DNA of 64,000 bases from Blastococcus sp. URHD0036 (lineage in GTDB: Bacteria > Actinomycetota > Actinomycetes > Mycobacteriales > Geodermatophilaceae). Within the stretch, counting starts at the first letter, position 1. Each line of letters starts with the position of its first letter. This document shows, piece after piece, positions 10,212 through 18,450 of this stretch. The stretch is taken from positions 186,001-250,000 of the forward strand of contig NZ_JNIK01000016.1 in NCBI RefSeq assembly GCF_000701365.1, written 5' to 3'. Position numbers and translations under genes: made by a program. The notes under the pieces were generated by a model. That model had not been told where the DNA came from. It saw only the letters and a program-made list of their open reading frames with translations, and made no database searches.

Positions 10212-11306
10212 ATGGACGAGCCCGGCACGCAGGCGGGGACCCCGGACGACTCGGCGGCGCGCGACGCCCTCGAGCGGCTGCTGCTCGGCGGGCCCCGGCG
10301 GTGGACCCGCGGCGACGTCGCCCGGATGGCCGGCATGGCGCCGGAGCGCACGCAGCGGCTGTGGCGGGCGCTGGGGTTCCCCGACGCCGCCGACGACGAC
10401 CGGGTCTTCACCGACGCCGACGTCCACGCGCTGAGCCTGGTGTCGTTGCTCGTCGACGAGGGCTTCGTCGACGAGCGGACCGAGGCCTCCATCGCCCGCG
10501 CGCTGGCCCAGGCGCTGTCCCGGCTGGCCGACTGGCAGGCCGACCTGCTGGCCGAGGTCCTGACCCGCGGCGGCGACGAGCCGGGGCAGCTGGACCCGGA
10601 GCGGGCGGTCGCGAGCACCCAGCGGGTGCTGCCGCTGCTGCGCGCGGTGCAGGACTACGTGTGGCGCCGGCACCTGGCCGCCAACGCCGAACGGCTGCTG
10701 GCCGGGCCGGGTGCCGCGGGGGACCGGCGGGAGCTGGCCGTCGGCTTCGCCGACCTGGTCGGCTACACCTCCCGCAGCCGCGGCATGGGCGGGCGGGAGC
10801 TGGGCGCGATGATCGAGGACTTCGAGTCGATCGCCGCCGAGGTGGTCGCCCGCCGGGCCGGCCGCGTGGTCAAGACCGTGGGCGACGGTGTCCTCTTCAC
10901 CGCGACGACGGCGGTCGCCGCGACCCAGATCGCCCTGGACCTGCCCGAGGCCTGGGACGCCGAGGACCGCCCGCAGCTGCGGGTCGGGGCCGCGTACGGG
11001 CCGGTGCTGACCCACCTCGGCGACGTGTACTCACCGGTCGTCAACCTGGCCAGCCGGCTCACCTCGCTGGCGCGGCCGGGCACGGTGCTCGTCGACCGCG
11101 AGCTGGCGACGTTCCTGCGCGACCTGCCCGGATACCGCGTGCGGCCGCTGCGCCGGGTGTCGGTCCGCGGGTACGACCACCTGCAGCCGTGGCTGGTCCG
11201 CCGCCGGCCCGTGGGCGGCGGCGACGAGGACCACGGGGACGGGTACGGCCCCGACGACTACGGCTCCGAGGACGACGGCCACCGGGACGACGCAGAACCC
11301 GGTTGA
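10212..11306 (+). CDS. Class III adenylate cyclase with helical N-terminal regulatory domain
   Basis: A 364-residue soluble protein. Residues about 15-165 are helical and resemble the autoinhibitory domain of mycobacterial Rv1264-type cyclases. The catalytic domain follows: metal-binding Asp in FADLVGYT, adenine-selecting Lys in VVKTVGDG, second metal Asp in the same segment, Asp in GDVYSPVVN and the transition-state Asn/Arg pair in VNLASRL. All residues needed for ATP cyclisation to cAMP are present. The last 30 residues are an acidic Gly/Asp/Glu/His-rich tail of unknown purpose. The ATG at 10212 is used because the conserved helical domain begins right after it. It follows the Usp gene closely. 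Confidence 0.87.
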   Translation: MDEPGTQAGTPDDSAARDALERLLLGGPRRWTRGDVARMAGMAPERTQRLWRALGFPDAADDDRVFTDADVHALSLVSLLVDEGFVDERTEASIARALAQALSRLADWQADLLAEVLTRGGDEPGQLDPERAVASTQRVLPLLRAVQDYVWRRHLAANAERLLAGPGAAGDRRELAVGFADLVGYTSRSRGMGGRELGAMIEDFESIAAEVVARRAGRVVKTVGDGVLFTATTAVAATQIALDLPEAWDAEDRPQLRVGAAYGPVLTHLGDVYSPVVNLASRLTSLARPGTVLVDRELATFLRDLPGYRVRPLRRVSVRGYDHLQPWLVRRRPVGGGDEDHGDGYGPDDYGSEDDGHRDDAEPG

Positions 11307-11330
11307 ACCGCCCTGGCAGGGTGGTGTCCC

Positions 11331-12968
11331 GTGAGTGCCACCCTCGTCGCCCGGGAGCTGGCCGCCGGTCACGGCGCCCGCGTGCTGTTCTCCGGCCTGG
11401 ACCTGGTCGTCGCCCCCGGTGACGTCGTCGGGCTGGTCGGCGTCAACGGCGCCGGCAAGTCGACGCTGCTGCGGATCCTCGCCGGGGAGCTGCCGGCCGA
11501 GGGCGGGAGCATCGCGCTCAGCCCACCGCACGCGACGGTCGGCCACCTCCCGCAGGAGACCGAGCGGCGGCCGGGGGAGACCGTGGCCGGGCTGCTGGCC
11601 CGGCGGACCGGGGTGGCCGCCGCGCAGACGGCGATGGAGGCCGCGGCCGAGCGCCTGGCCGACGGTGCTCCCGGTGCCGACGACGCCTACGCCGAGGCGC
11701 TCGAACGCTGGCTGGCCCTCGGCGGTGCCGACCTCGACGAGCGGGCGGTCCAGGTCGTGGCCGAGGTGGCCCCCGGCGTGTCGGCGGAGGCGCTCACCTC
11801 CGGGCTGTCCGGTGGTCAGGCGGCCCGGGTGGGGCTGGCCGCGCTGCTGCTGTCCCGCTACGACGTCCTGCTGCTCGACGAGCCGACCAACGACCTGGAC
11901 CTGGCCGGCCTCGACCAGCTGGAGCGGTTCGTGACCGGCAACCGCGGTGGCGTGGTCGTGGTGAGCCACGACCGCGAGTTCCTCGCGCGCACCGTGACCC
12001 GGGTCGTCGAGCTGGACCTCCCGCAGCAGCTGGTGCGGGTGCACGACGGGAGCTACGACAGCTACCTGGTCGAGCGGGAGGTCGCCCGACGGCACGCGCG
12101 CGAGGAGTACGACGAGTTCGCCGACACCAAGGCCGACCTCGAGGCGCGGGCGCGGATGCAGCGGAACTGGCTGGCCAAGGGCGTGCGGGACTCGATCAAG
12201 AAGAAGAAGGACCCCGACAAGCACGTCACCGCGCACGCCCGGTCGACCGCCGAGAAGCAGGGCGCGAAGGCCAAGCAGACCGAGCGGCGGATCGAGCGGC
12301 TGGAGGTGGTCGAGGAGCCGCGCAAGGAGTGGGAGCTGCGGATGGAGATCGCCGCCGCCCCGCGGGCCGGTGCGGTCGTCGCGACGCTGCGCGGTGCCGT
12401 CGTCCGCCGGGGGGACTTCGCGCTCGGCCCGGTGGACCTGCAGGTCGACTGGGGCGACCGGGTCGCGATCACCGGTCCGAACGGCTCGGGCAAGACGACG
12501 CTCCTGGCGGCGCTGCTGGGCCGCGTCCCGTTGGACGAGGGGAGCGGGTCGCTCGGGCCGGCGGTGCGCGTCGGGGAGATCGACCAGGCGCGCGGCCGGT
12601 TCCTCGGGCCGGAGCCGCTGCTGGACGTCTTCGGCGCCGAGGTGCCCGACTGGCCGACGGCCGAGGTACGCACGCTCCTGGCGAAGTTCGGGCTGGTCGC
12701 CGACCACGTGACCCGCCCGGCCGAGACGCTGTCGCCGGGGGAGCGCACCCGCGCCGGCCTGGCACTGCTCCAGGCACGCGGGGTGAACGTGCTGGTCCTC
12801 GACGAGCCGACCAACCACCTGGACCTGCCGGCCATCGAGCAGCTGGAGCAGGCGCTGGCCTCCTACCGGGGCACGCTGCTGCTGGTCACGCACGACCGCC
12901 GGATGCTGGCGGCGGTGGAGACCACGCGCCGGCTCGACGTGCTCGACGGGCGGGTCAGCGCGAGCTGA
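11331..12968 (+). CDS. ABC-F family ATPase
   Basis: A 545-residue protein with two nucleotide-binding domains and no membrane segment. The first has Walker A GVNGAGKST and signature LSGGQAARVGLA; the second has GPNGSGKTT and LSPGERTRAGLA. The helical linker between them carries the charged KKKKDPDKH segment typical of ABC-F proteins. These bind the ribosomal E site and act in translation or in resistance to ribosome-targeting antibiotics. Which ABC-F subgroup this is cannot be settled by eye. It starts at a GTG 24 bases after the cyclase gene and overlaps the 3' end of the opposite gene by 14 bases. Confidence 0.9.
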   Translation: MSATLVARELAAGHGARVLFSGLDLVVAPGDVVGLVGVNGAGKSTLLRILAGELPAEGGSIALSPPHATVGHLPQETERRPGETVAGLLARRTGVAAAQTAMEAAAERLADGAPGADDAYAEALERWLALGGADLDERAVQVVAEVAPGVSAEALTSGLSGGQAARVGLAALLLSRYDVLLLDEPTNDLDLAGLDQLERFVTGNRGGVVVVSHDREFLARTVTRVVELDLPQQLVRVHDGSYDSYLVEREVARRHAREEYDEFADTKADLEARARMQRNWLAKGVRDSIKKKKDPDKHVTAHARSTAEKQGAKAKQTERRIERLEVVEEPRKEWELRMEIAAAPRAGAVVATLRGAVVRRGDFALGPVDLQVDWGDRVAITGPNGSGKTTLLAALLGRVPLDEGSGSLGPAVRVGEIDQARGRFLGPEPLLDVFGAEVPDWPTAEVRTLLAKFGLVADHVTRPAETLSPGERTRAGLALLQARGVNVLVLDEPTNHLDLPAIEQLEQALASYRGTLLLVTHDRRMLAAVETTRRLDVLDGRVSAS

Positions 12969-13569
12969 GGGCGGCGAGCGCGCGCCGCGCGCCCTCGGCC
13001 AGAGCCGCGGCGTCGCCGGCCGCGCCGGCCACCTCCGGCAGCAGGTGGAGCTCCACGACGGTGGAACCCGGGCCCGGCCGGCTGCGGACGGCGACCGGGC
13101 AGACCGCGGCACCGACCGCCGCGGCGGCCTCGAAGCCGGCGGTGGGGAGGCGGCCGTCGGCGCCGGGGCGGACGGTCACCGTCGTGCCGGCGCGCAGCGC
13201 CGCGGTGATGGCGTCGGCCGTCACCGGCAGGACGGGCAGCCGCAGCGCGCGGGCGGAGCGACCCGGCCGTCTCCCCGGCACGGCGACCGCGCCCGGGACG
13301 GCGGTGGCCAGCGCGAGGTGGGCGAGGTCGGAGCGGGAGTCGGCGACCACGAGGAGGCCCGGCGAACCGGGGCGGACGCGCGGCCAGGCGACCAGCGGCG
13401 CCTGGACGCGCACCCGGATCCCGAGGGCGGTCAGCAGCCGGGCGGCGCCGCAGACGGCGGCGCGACGGGAGGTGCCCGGCCGCAGTCCGGCGCCGGCCAG
13501 CACCGCGGCGGTGCGGACCCAGCGGAAGGAGGGGGCGGCGGGCTCGGGCGCGATCAGCATCGGGCTCAC
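12955..13569 (-). CDS. Degenerate PlsC-like acyltransferase homologue
   Basis: A 204-residue protein with the overall layout of small actinobacterial 1-acylglycerol-3-phosphate acyltransferases: AARLLTALGIRVRV, then LLVVADSRSDLAHLALA, then TVTVRPGADGRLPTAGFEAA and AVCPVAVR. In active enzymes these segments hold the catalytic NHxxxxD and the FPEGT motif. Here the His is replaced (ADSRSDL) and FPEGT reads RPGAD. It is therefore probably catalytically dead or altered. The similarity is by eye and needs a profile search. The GTG at 13569 is chosen over an upstream TTG because the domain begins right after it; an ATG at 13560 is also possible. Confidence 0.6.
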   Translation of the reverse strand: MSPMLIAPEPAAPSFRWVRTAAVLAGAGLRPGTSRRAAVCGAARLLTALGIRVRVQAPLVAWPRVRPGSPGLLVVADSRSDLAHLALATAVPGAVAVPGRRPGRSARALRLPVLPVTADAITAALRAGTTVTVRPGADGRLPTAGFEAAAAVGAAVCPVAVRSRPGPGSTVVELHLLPEVAGAAGDAAALAEGARRALAALSSR

Positions 13570-13806
13570 GGGGGCCACCCTCGTGCGCGGACGTGTCGGC
13601 TCGGTGACGCCCCGGCAGCGGCAGGCGGTCGGCTGTCGGACGTCCGCGCGCGGTCGGACCGGGAGGAACCGGAACAAGCCGTCCGCGTCGCCCGGGTTTC
13701 CGACCTCCGAGCACGGCTAGAGAGGCCCCAGCCCGAGGGGCGCCGGCTCAGCCCGTGGCCGGATCCCTCCTGACCGGCCAGAAGCGCCGGGATCGAGACG
13801 ACGGAC

Positions 13807-13995
13807 ATGGATGCCAGCGAGCGCGTGACGTGGGAGGACTGCCCGACCTGCCGGCGGCCGGCCGCGGTGGGGTGGGTGGGCGGTCAGCCGACGGAGTTCG
13901 ACTGTCCGGGCGGCTGCCGGCTGAGCGTGGCGCAGATCGACGTCTTCGCCGCCCGGCGGGCCCGGCCCGCCGTCGAGTGGCTGAGACGCCAGTAG
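13807..13995 (+). CDS. Small zinc-ribbon-like protein
   Basis: A 62-residue protein with two cysteine pairs, CPTC (residues 12-15) and CPGGC (33-37), spaced as in a zinc ribbon, followed by a helical Arg-rich tail. I do not recognise the family. No strong ribosome binding site is visible, and the region upstream (13570-13806) holds nothing else I can support. The opposite-strand GNAT gene ends two bases after its stop. The coding potential rests on the well-placed cysteines and on codon bias like the neighbours. Confidence 0.6.
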   Translation: MDASERVTWEDCPTCRRPAAVGWVGGQPTEFDCPGGCRLSVAQIDVFAARRARPAVEWLRRQ

Positions 13996-13997
13996 CG

Positions 13998-14552
13998 CTA
14001 CCCGGCCCGGTCGCCGAGCGCGTCCGCCAGCCCGATCGCGCTCATCCCGGCCCAGGTGTCGCCGACGTGGTGGGCCAGCACCATGAGGTCGCGCAACCGG
14101 CCGTCGCGGTCGCGCACGTGGTCGATCAGGACGGCCTCGCCGCGGAACCCCAGGCGGGTGAACAGCGCCAGCGCGGCGCCCTGCTCGGCCACCACCTCGA
14201 CCACGAGCTTCGTGAGCCCGGCCGACACCGACTGGACGAGGGCGTGCCGCGCCAGGTCCCGGCCGAGCCCCGACCCGCGGGCGCCGGGTGCCACGACCAG
14301 GCGCAGCCGGCCGACGTGGTCCGACCAGCCGGGCAGCGGGCGGACGGCGACGTAGCCGGTCACCACCGGGTCGCCGGACCCGTCCGCCACCGCGACCCAG
14401 CGGGAGCCGCCGCCCTCTCCGCGCGCCCACGACCGGACGACGCCGGGGTCGGTGACCTCCTCCTCGATGAAGGTGAGGTCCTCTTCGGGCAGGGTGCGGA
14501 AGAACTGCAGCAGCGCCTCGGCGTGCTCGGGGCGCAGGTCGGTCACCGGCAT
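13998..14552 (-). CDS. GNAT family N-acetyltransferase
   Basis: A 184-residue GCN5-related acetyltransferase. The acetyl-CoA binding motif A is clear: LRLVVAPGARGSGLGRDLARHAL, with the R/QxxGxG/A pattern. It is followed by VVAEQGAALALFTRLGF, the usual strand-helix that closes the fold. Substrate unknown. The start lies two bases beyond the phaC stop, and its GGAGG ribosome binding site lies within the phaC 3' end region. It is thus the last gene of the PHA operon on this strand, although a functional link is not shown. Confidence 0.87.
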   Translation of the reverse strand: MPVTDLRPEHAEALLQFFRTLPEEDLTFIEEEVTDPGVVRSWARGEGGGSRWVAVADGSGDPVVTGYVAVRPLPGWSDHVGRLRLVVAPGARGSGLGRDLARHALVQSVSAGLTKLVVEVVAEQGAALALFTRLGFRGEAVLIDHVRDRDGRLRDLMVLAHHVGDTWAGMSAIGLADALGDRAG

Positions 14553-14553
14553 G

Positions 14554-15690
14554 TCAGGCCTCCGCGGCGGCGGGTCGGACGGAGGGCGCGGGGGAGACCT
14601 CGTCGCTGCGCCGCTCGAGGAAACTGATGATCGTCGGCACCGTCGTCCGCGCCGCCGTCCGCCCGACCACCAGGCCCATGTGCCCGGCCGGCAGCCGGAG
14701 CTCGTGCCTGTCCGGGGAGCCGACGAGGTCGATCAGCGGTGCCGTCGCGTCCGGCGGCACGATGTGGTCGCGCTCGGCCAGCACCGTCAGGAACGGCACC
14801 CGGACGTCGCTCAGGTGGACGCGGTCGCCGGCGATCGCCAGCCGGTCGGTGAGCATCCCGTTGGCGCGGACGAGCATGTCCACCGTCTCCCGCGCGGCGG
14901 CGCCGGGGAACGGCACGTGGTCGTCGGACCAGCCGGTCATGGCCTGGTAGGCGTTCACGTACTCGTCGCTCCAGAGCCGCTCCCACAGCGTCACGTAGCG
15001 CGTGACCTCGGCGGTCGGCGTCAGCGACTTGAAGCCCTGCAGGACCACGCGGGGCGGCACGTTGCCGTCCACGTCGACCACCTGGTCCACCTCCAGGCCG
15101 CCGACGCGGAAGATGTCGGCCAGCGGGCCCATGTGCCGGAAGTCGACCGGCGTCGCGAGCACCGACAGGCTGCGCAGCGGGGCGTCCGGGTGGTGCGCGG
15201 CGTACAGCAGTGCGAGGTCGCCGCCGAAGCAGTAGCCGAACAGGTTGACCTCGCCGCAGCCGGAGATCTCCAGCACCCGGTCGACGGCGGCCGGGATGTA
15301 GTCGTCGACGTAGTCCTCGAGGCGGTTCTGCGCGTCCCGCTCGTCCGGCTCGCCCCAGTCGAGCATGTACACGTCGAAGCCCGCGGTGAGCAGCTGCTCG
15401 ACGAAGCTGTTGCCCGGCTGCAGGTCGAGGATGTAGCTGCGGCTGACCATGCTGAACACGATCAGCAGCGGCGGGGAGTGGCGGACGCCGCCGTGGGCGT
15501 CCAGGTCGTTGCGGTAGTGCCACAGCTGGCTGCGGCCGCGCTGCCAGACGACGTCCTTGGCCGTGCAGCCCACGCCGGGGCGGTCGACGCCGGCGACCAG
15601 CTTGATCCCGTTACGCGCGCGGAGGGCGTTGCGCTCGACGTCGCGGCGGACCCGGTCGAGCACCGTCTGTGGCGTCGGCAGCGTGGGCAT
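14554..15690 (-). CDS. phaC: Class III-like polyhydroxyalkanoate synthase catalytic subunit (PhaC)
   Basis: A 378-residue alpha/beta hydrolase with the PHA synthase features: LLIVFSMVSRSYILDLQPG near residue 80, the nucleophile Cys154 in the FGYCFGG box (Gly-x-Cys-x-Gly in place of the lipase Ser), an Asp in ERDHIVPP and a His in PAGHMGL. Length near 360 residues is that of class III synthases, which need a PhaE partner, and a PhaE-like gene lies directly upstream. It would polymerise 3-hydroxyacyl-CoA on granule surfaces. A GGAG precedes the ATG. The gene's first 80 bases overlap the end of the PhaE-like gene in another frame. Confidence 0.88.
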   Translation of the reverse strand: MPTLPTPQTVLDRVRRDVERNALRARNGIKLVAGVDRPGVGCTAKDVVWQRGRSQLWHYRNDLDAHGGVRHSPPLLIVFSMVSRSYILDLQPGNSFVEQLLTAGFDVYMLDWGEPDERDAQNRLEDYVDDYIPAAVDRVLEISGCGEVNLFGYCFGGDLALLYAAHHPDAPLRSLSVLATPVDFRHMGPLADIFRVGGLEVDQVVDVDGNVPPRVVLQGFKSLTPTAEVTRYVTLWERLWSDEYVNAYQAMTGWSDDHVPFPGAAARETVDMLVRANGMLTDRLAIAGDRVHLSDVRVPFLTVLAERDHIVPPDATAPLIDLVGSPDRHELRLPAGHMGLVVGRTAARTTVPTIISFLERRSDEVSPAPSVRPAAAEA

Positions 15691-16003
15691 CGTCGGTCTC
15701 CGTTCCCGCGGCGCCGGCCCGGCGTCGCTCGGTCTCCAGCTGGAGGTTCAGCCGCCGGACCTCGCGGTCGAGGGCGCCCAGCTGGGCGCGCAGCCGGGCG
15801 ACGTCGCTGCCGGCCGGCAGGTTGACCAGGTGCCAGGCCCGCGCGGTGGCGCCCTGGACGGTGTCGCGGGCCAGCAGCTGTGTCCGCCGGAGCAGGGTGA
15901 CGCCGCGGGCGAACCCGGGCGTGCGGGTCAGCCGGTCGGCGTGCGGCGTGACGCGGTGCTCCACCGCGTCGAACGCCTGGCGCCACAGCGGGGCCTCGCT
16001 CAC
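15611..16003 (-). CDS. PhaE-like/phasin-like PHA synthase accessory subunit
   Basis: A 130-residue helical protein. Its centre reads [18 protein letters not shown] followed by a heptad-like segment, which resembles the conserved C-terminal piece of class III synthase subunit PhaE (NLPT..EV/L..L..R...LRRE). The N-terminal helix and the disordered Arg/Pro-rich tail are unremarkable. It is much shorter than typical PhaE (about 350 residues), so a minimal PhaE or granule-bound phasin is likelier. The GTG overlaps the acyl-CoA ligase stop (GTGA), and the last 80 bases overlap phaC. The assignment is by motif and context. Confidence 0.6.
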   Translation of the reverse strand: MSEAPLWRQAFDAVEHRVTPHADRLTRTPGFARGVTLLRRTQLLARDTVQGATARAWHLVNLPAGSDVARLRAQLGALDREVRRLNLQLETERRRAGAAGTETDDAHAADATDGARPGPPRRRAQRPPRA

Positions 16004-17502
16004 GGACGGGCCTCCTCGGGCACCTCGACCGCGCGGCGCAGGATCTTGCCGGTCGGGCCCTTGGGCAGGGCGTCGACCAGCCAGAGGTACCGGGGGTACT
16101 TGTAGGCCGCGACCCGTTCCTTGACCCAGGCCTTGAGCTCGTCGACCTCCGCCGAGGCACCCGGCTTGAGGGCCACCGCGGCGGCGACCTCCTCGCCGAG
16201 GTCGGGATGGGCGACGCCGACGCACGCGGCCTCGGCGACCGCGGGGTGCTCGTAGAGCGCCTCCTCGATCTCCCGCGGGTACACGTTGTAGCCGCCGCGG
16301 ATGATCATCTCCTTCTTGCGGTCGACGATGGCGTAGTAGCCGTCGGCGTCGCGCCGGGCGAGGTCGCCACTGCGGAACCAGCCGTCGGGGATCGCCTTCG
16401 CCGTCTCCTCCGGGCGCTGCCAGTAGCCGCGCATGACGTTCTCGCCGCGGATGGCGATCTCGCCGACCTCGCCCTCGGGGACGTCGCGGCCCTCGTCGTC
16501 CACCAGCCGCATCTCGACCCCGCGGATCGGCGTGCCGATCGTGCCGGGCTTGCGCTCGGCGTGCGGGTGGTTGAAGGAGGCGACCGGCGAGGTCTCCGAC
16601 AGCCCGTAGCCCTCCAGCACGATGCAGCCGAACGCCTCCTCGAAGCCGCGCATGACCTCCACCGGCATCGCCGAGCCGCCGGAGACGCACAACCGCAGGC
16701 TCGAGACGTCGTACCGGCTCGCGTCGGGCTGGTGCAGCATCGCGGCGAACATCGTGGGCACGCCCTGGAAGACCGTGACGTGGTCCCGCTCGACGATCTC
16801 CAGCGCCCGGGCGCCGTCGAAGCGCGGCAGCAGGGTGAGACAGGCCCCGGCGAGGACGCCGGCGTTCAGCGAGCAGGTCAGCCCGAAGACGTGGAACAGC
16901 GGGAGGCAGCCCATGATCACGTCCTCGGGACTGCCCTCGAGCAGCGTCTCCTGCGTCGTCCGGGCGTTGCCGCGCAGGTTCGCGTGGGTCAGTTGGGCGC
17001 CCTTCGGCTGCCCGGTGGTCCCGGAGGTGTAGAGGATCACCGCGTCGTCCTCGTCGGCACGGTCGGCCACCTCGGCGTCCGGGGTCGCGGCGCCCAGCGC
17101 CGAGCCGGGGTCGACCGGGCCGACGGCCACCGCCTCGACGCCGACCGTGCCGGCCGCCTCGGTCGCGGCGTCGGCGACGGAGTCGAGGGCGACGACGAGC
17201 CGGGCGCCGGAGTCGCGGAGGTAGTACTCGACCTCGCGCGCCTTGAGCAGGGGGTTCATCGGGACGACGGCGGCCCCGGCCATCAGGGCGCCGTAGAAGA
17301 CGACGGGGAAGCTGACGACGTTGGGGAGGACCAGGCCCACCCGGTCGCCGGGCTGCACGCCGCGGTCCCGCAGGCCGGCGGCCACCCCCGCGGCGGCGTC
17401 GCGGAACTGCGCGTAGGTGAGGACGGTGTCGTCCATCCTCAGTGCCGTCCGGTCGCCGTGGCCGGCCGCGGTGTCGACGAGGTGCTGGGCGAGATTGGTC
17501 AT
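16000..17502 (-). CDS. Long-chain fatty acid-CoA ligase (FadD type)
   Basis: A 500-residue ANL-superfamily ligase. The P-loop [18 protein letters not shown], the GYGLSETSP motif, the [21 protein letters not shown] hinge (in two parts) and the catalytic Lys in GPTGKILRR are all present, so it should adenylate a fatty acid and transfer it to CoA. Lying first in an operon with the PhaE-like gene and phaC, it may supply acyl-CoA for PHA synthesis, or hydroxyacyl-CoA from free acids. A GAGGGGGA ribosome binding site precedes the ATG. The operon is divergent from the SDR gene at 17648. Confidence 0.92.
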   Translation of the reverse strand: MTNLAQHLVDTAAGHGDRTALRMDDTVLTYAQFRDAAAGVAAGLRDRGVQPGDRVGLVLPNVVSFPVVFYGALMAGAAVVPMNPLLKAREVEYYLRDSGARLVVALDSVADAATEAAGTVGVEAVAVGPVDPGSALGAATPDAEVADRADEDDAVILYTSGTTGQPKGAQLTHANLRGNARTTQETLLEGSPEDVIMGCLPLFHVFGLTCSLNAGVLAGACLTLLPRFDGARALEIVERDHVTVFQGVPTMFAAMLHQPDASRYDVSSLRLCVSGGSAMPVEVMRGFEEAFGCIVLEGYGLSETSPVASFNHPHAERKPGTIGTPIRGVEMRLVDDEGRDVPEGEVGEIAIRGENVMRGYWQRPEETAKAIPDGWFRSGDLARRDADGYYAIVDRKKEMIIRGGYNVYPREIEEALYEHPAVAEAACVGVAHPDLGEEVAAAVALKPGASAEVDELKAWVKERVAAYKYPRYLWLVDALPKGPTGKILRRAVEVPEEARP

Positions 17503-17647
17503 CGTGGGTCCCCCTCGGGCGTCGGCGGGGGACTACCCGGAGCCGGATGTGCTCTACCCCACATCCGCGCGCCGTCCGGGGTGGCACGCTCCTCCCGCGG
17601 AGGACAGGCTCGGCACCGACGACCCGACCGACGACAGGAGCGCACGC

Positions 17648-18418
17648 GTGGCCGACAGGCAGATCCTCGACATGTTCCAGCTCGACGGGAAGGTGGCGAT
17701 CGTGACCGGGGCGTCGTCCGGTCTCGGCGTCGTCTTCGCCCAGGCGCTGGCCCAGGCCGGGGCGGACGTGGCCCTCGCCGCGCGGCGCGAGGACAAGCTG
17801 GCCGCCACCCGTCAGGCGGTCGAGGCGGCCGGGCGGCGGGCGATCACGGTGCGCACCGACGTCGCCCGGACCGAGGACTGCCAGGCGCTGGTCGACGCCA
17901 CGATGGCGGAGTTCGGCCGGGTCGATGTCCTGGTCAACAACGCCGGTATCGGCACCGCCGCGCCGGCCACCCGCGAGGCCCCTGAGCACTTTCGGCAGGT
18001 CATCGACGTCAACCTCAACGGCTGCTACTGGATGGCGCAGGCCTGCGGGCGGGTCATGCAGCCGGGCAGCTCGATCGTGAACATCTCCAGCGTGCTCGGG
18101 CTGACCACCGCGGGGCTGCCGCAGGCCGCCTACGCCGCCAGCAAGGCCGGGCTGATCGGGCTGACCCGCGACCTCGCCCAACAGTGGACCGGCCGCAAGG
18201 GCATCCGCGTCAACGCCCTCGCCCCCGGCTTCTTCGCCTCCGAGATGACCGACCAGTACCCGGAGGGCTACCTCGACCAGCAGATGGGCCGGGTCCTGGC
18301 CGGGCGGCCCGGGGACCCGATGGAGCTGGCCGCGGCGCTGGTCTTCCTGGTCAGCGACGCCGGCGGCTACGTGACCGGGACGACGATCCCGGTCGAGGGC
18401 GGCATGCTGACCAGTTGA
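17648..18418 (+). CDS. Short-chain dehydrogenase/reductase (3-ketoacyl reductase type)
   Basis: A 256-residue classical SDR: cofactor motif TGASSGLG, NNAG in VLVNNAGIG, catalytic Ser in NISSVLG and YAASK as the YxxxK pair, with the C-terminal GTTIPVEGG. The Arg residues after the second strand (AARRED) favour NADPH. A reductase of 3-oxoacyl intermediates or a related alcohol dehydrogenase is likely. It is divergent from the acyl-CoA ligase/PHA operon, so a PhaB-like role giving 3-hydroxyacyl-CoA is possible but not shown. The GTG start has a clear AGGAG 11 bases upstream. Confidence 0.9.
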   Translation: MADRQILDMFQLDGKVAIVTGASSGLGVVFAQALAQAGADVALAARREDKLAATRQAVEAAGRRAITVRTDVARTEDCQALVDATMAEFGRVDVLVNNAGIGTAAPATREAPEHFRQVIDVNLNGCYWMAQACGRVMQPGSSIVNISSVLGLTTAGLPQAAYAASKAGLIGLTRDLAQQWTGRKGIRVNALAPGFFASEMTDQYPEGYLDQQMGRVLAGRPGDPMELAAALVFLVSDAGGYVTGTTIPVEGGMLTS

Positions 18419-18437
18419 GCCGGCGGCCGGGGCGCCC

Positions 18438-18443
18438 TAGCCT
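18438..18443 (+). promoter_or_regulatory. -10 box, probable leaderless start of the GH16-like gene
   Basis: TAGCCT ends seven bases before the GTG at 18451, with no Shine-Dalgarno sequence between. Confidence 0.5.
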
Positions 18444-18450
18444 GCCGCGG

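Noticed and set aside
13570-13677. 36-residue upstream extension of the PlsC-like protein
   Set aside because: It would need a TTG start without ribosome binding site, and the extra residues are Arg/Pro-rich without similarity to the family.
16004-18181. Long minus-strand frame joined to the PhaE-like gene
   Set aside because: It crosses the acyl-CoA ligase out of frame and the divergent SDR gene; only the last 131 codons are plausible.
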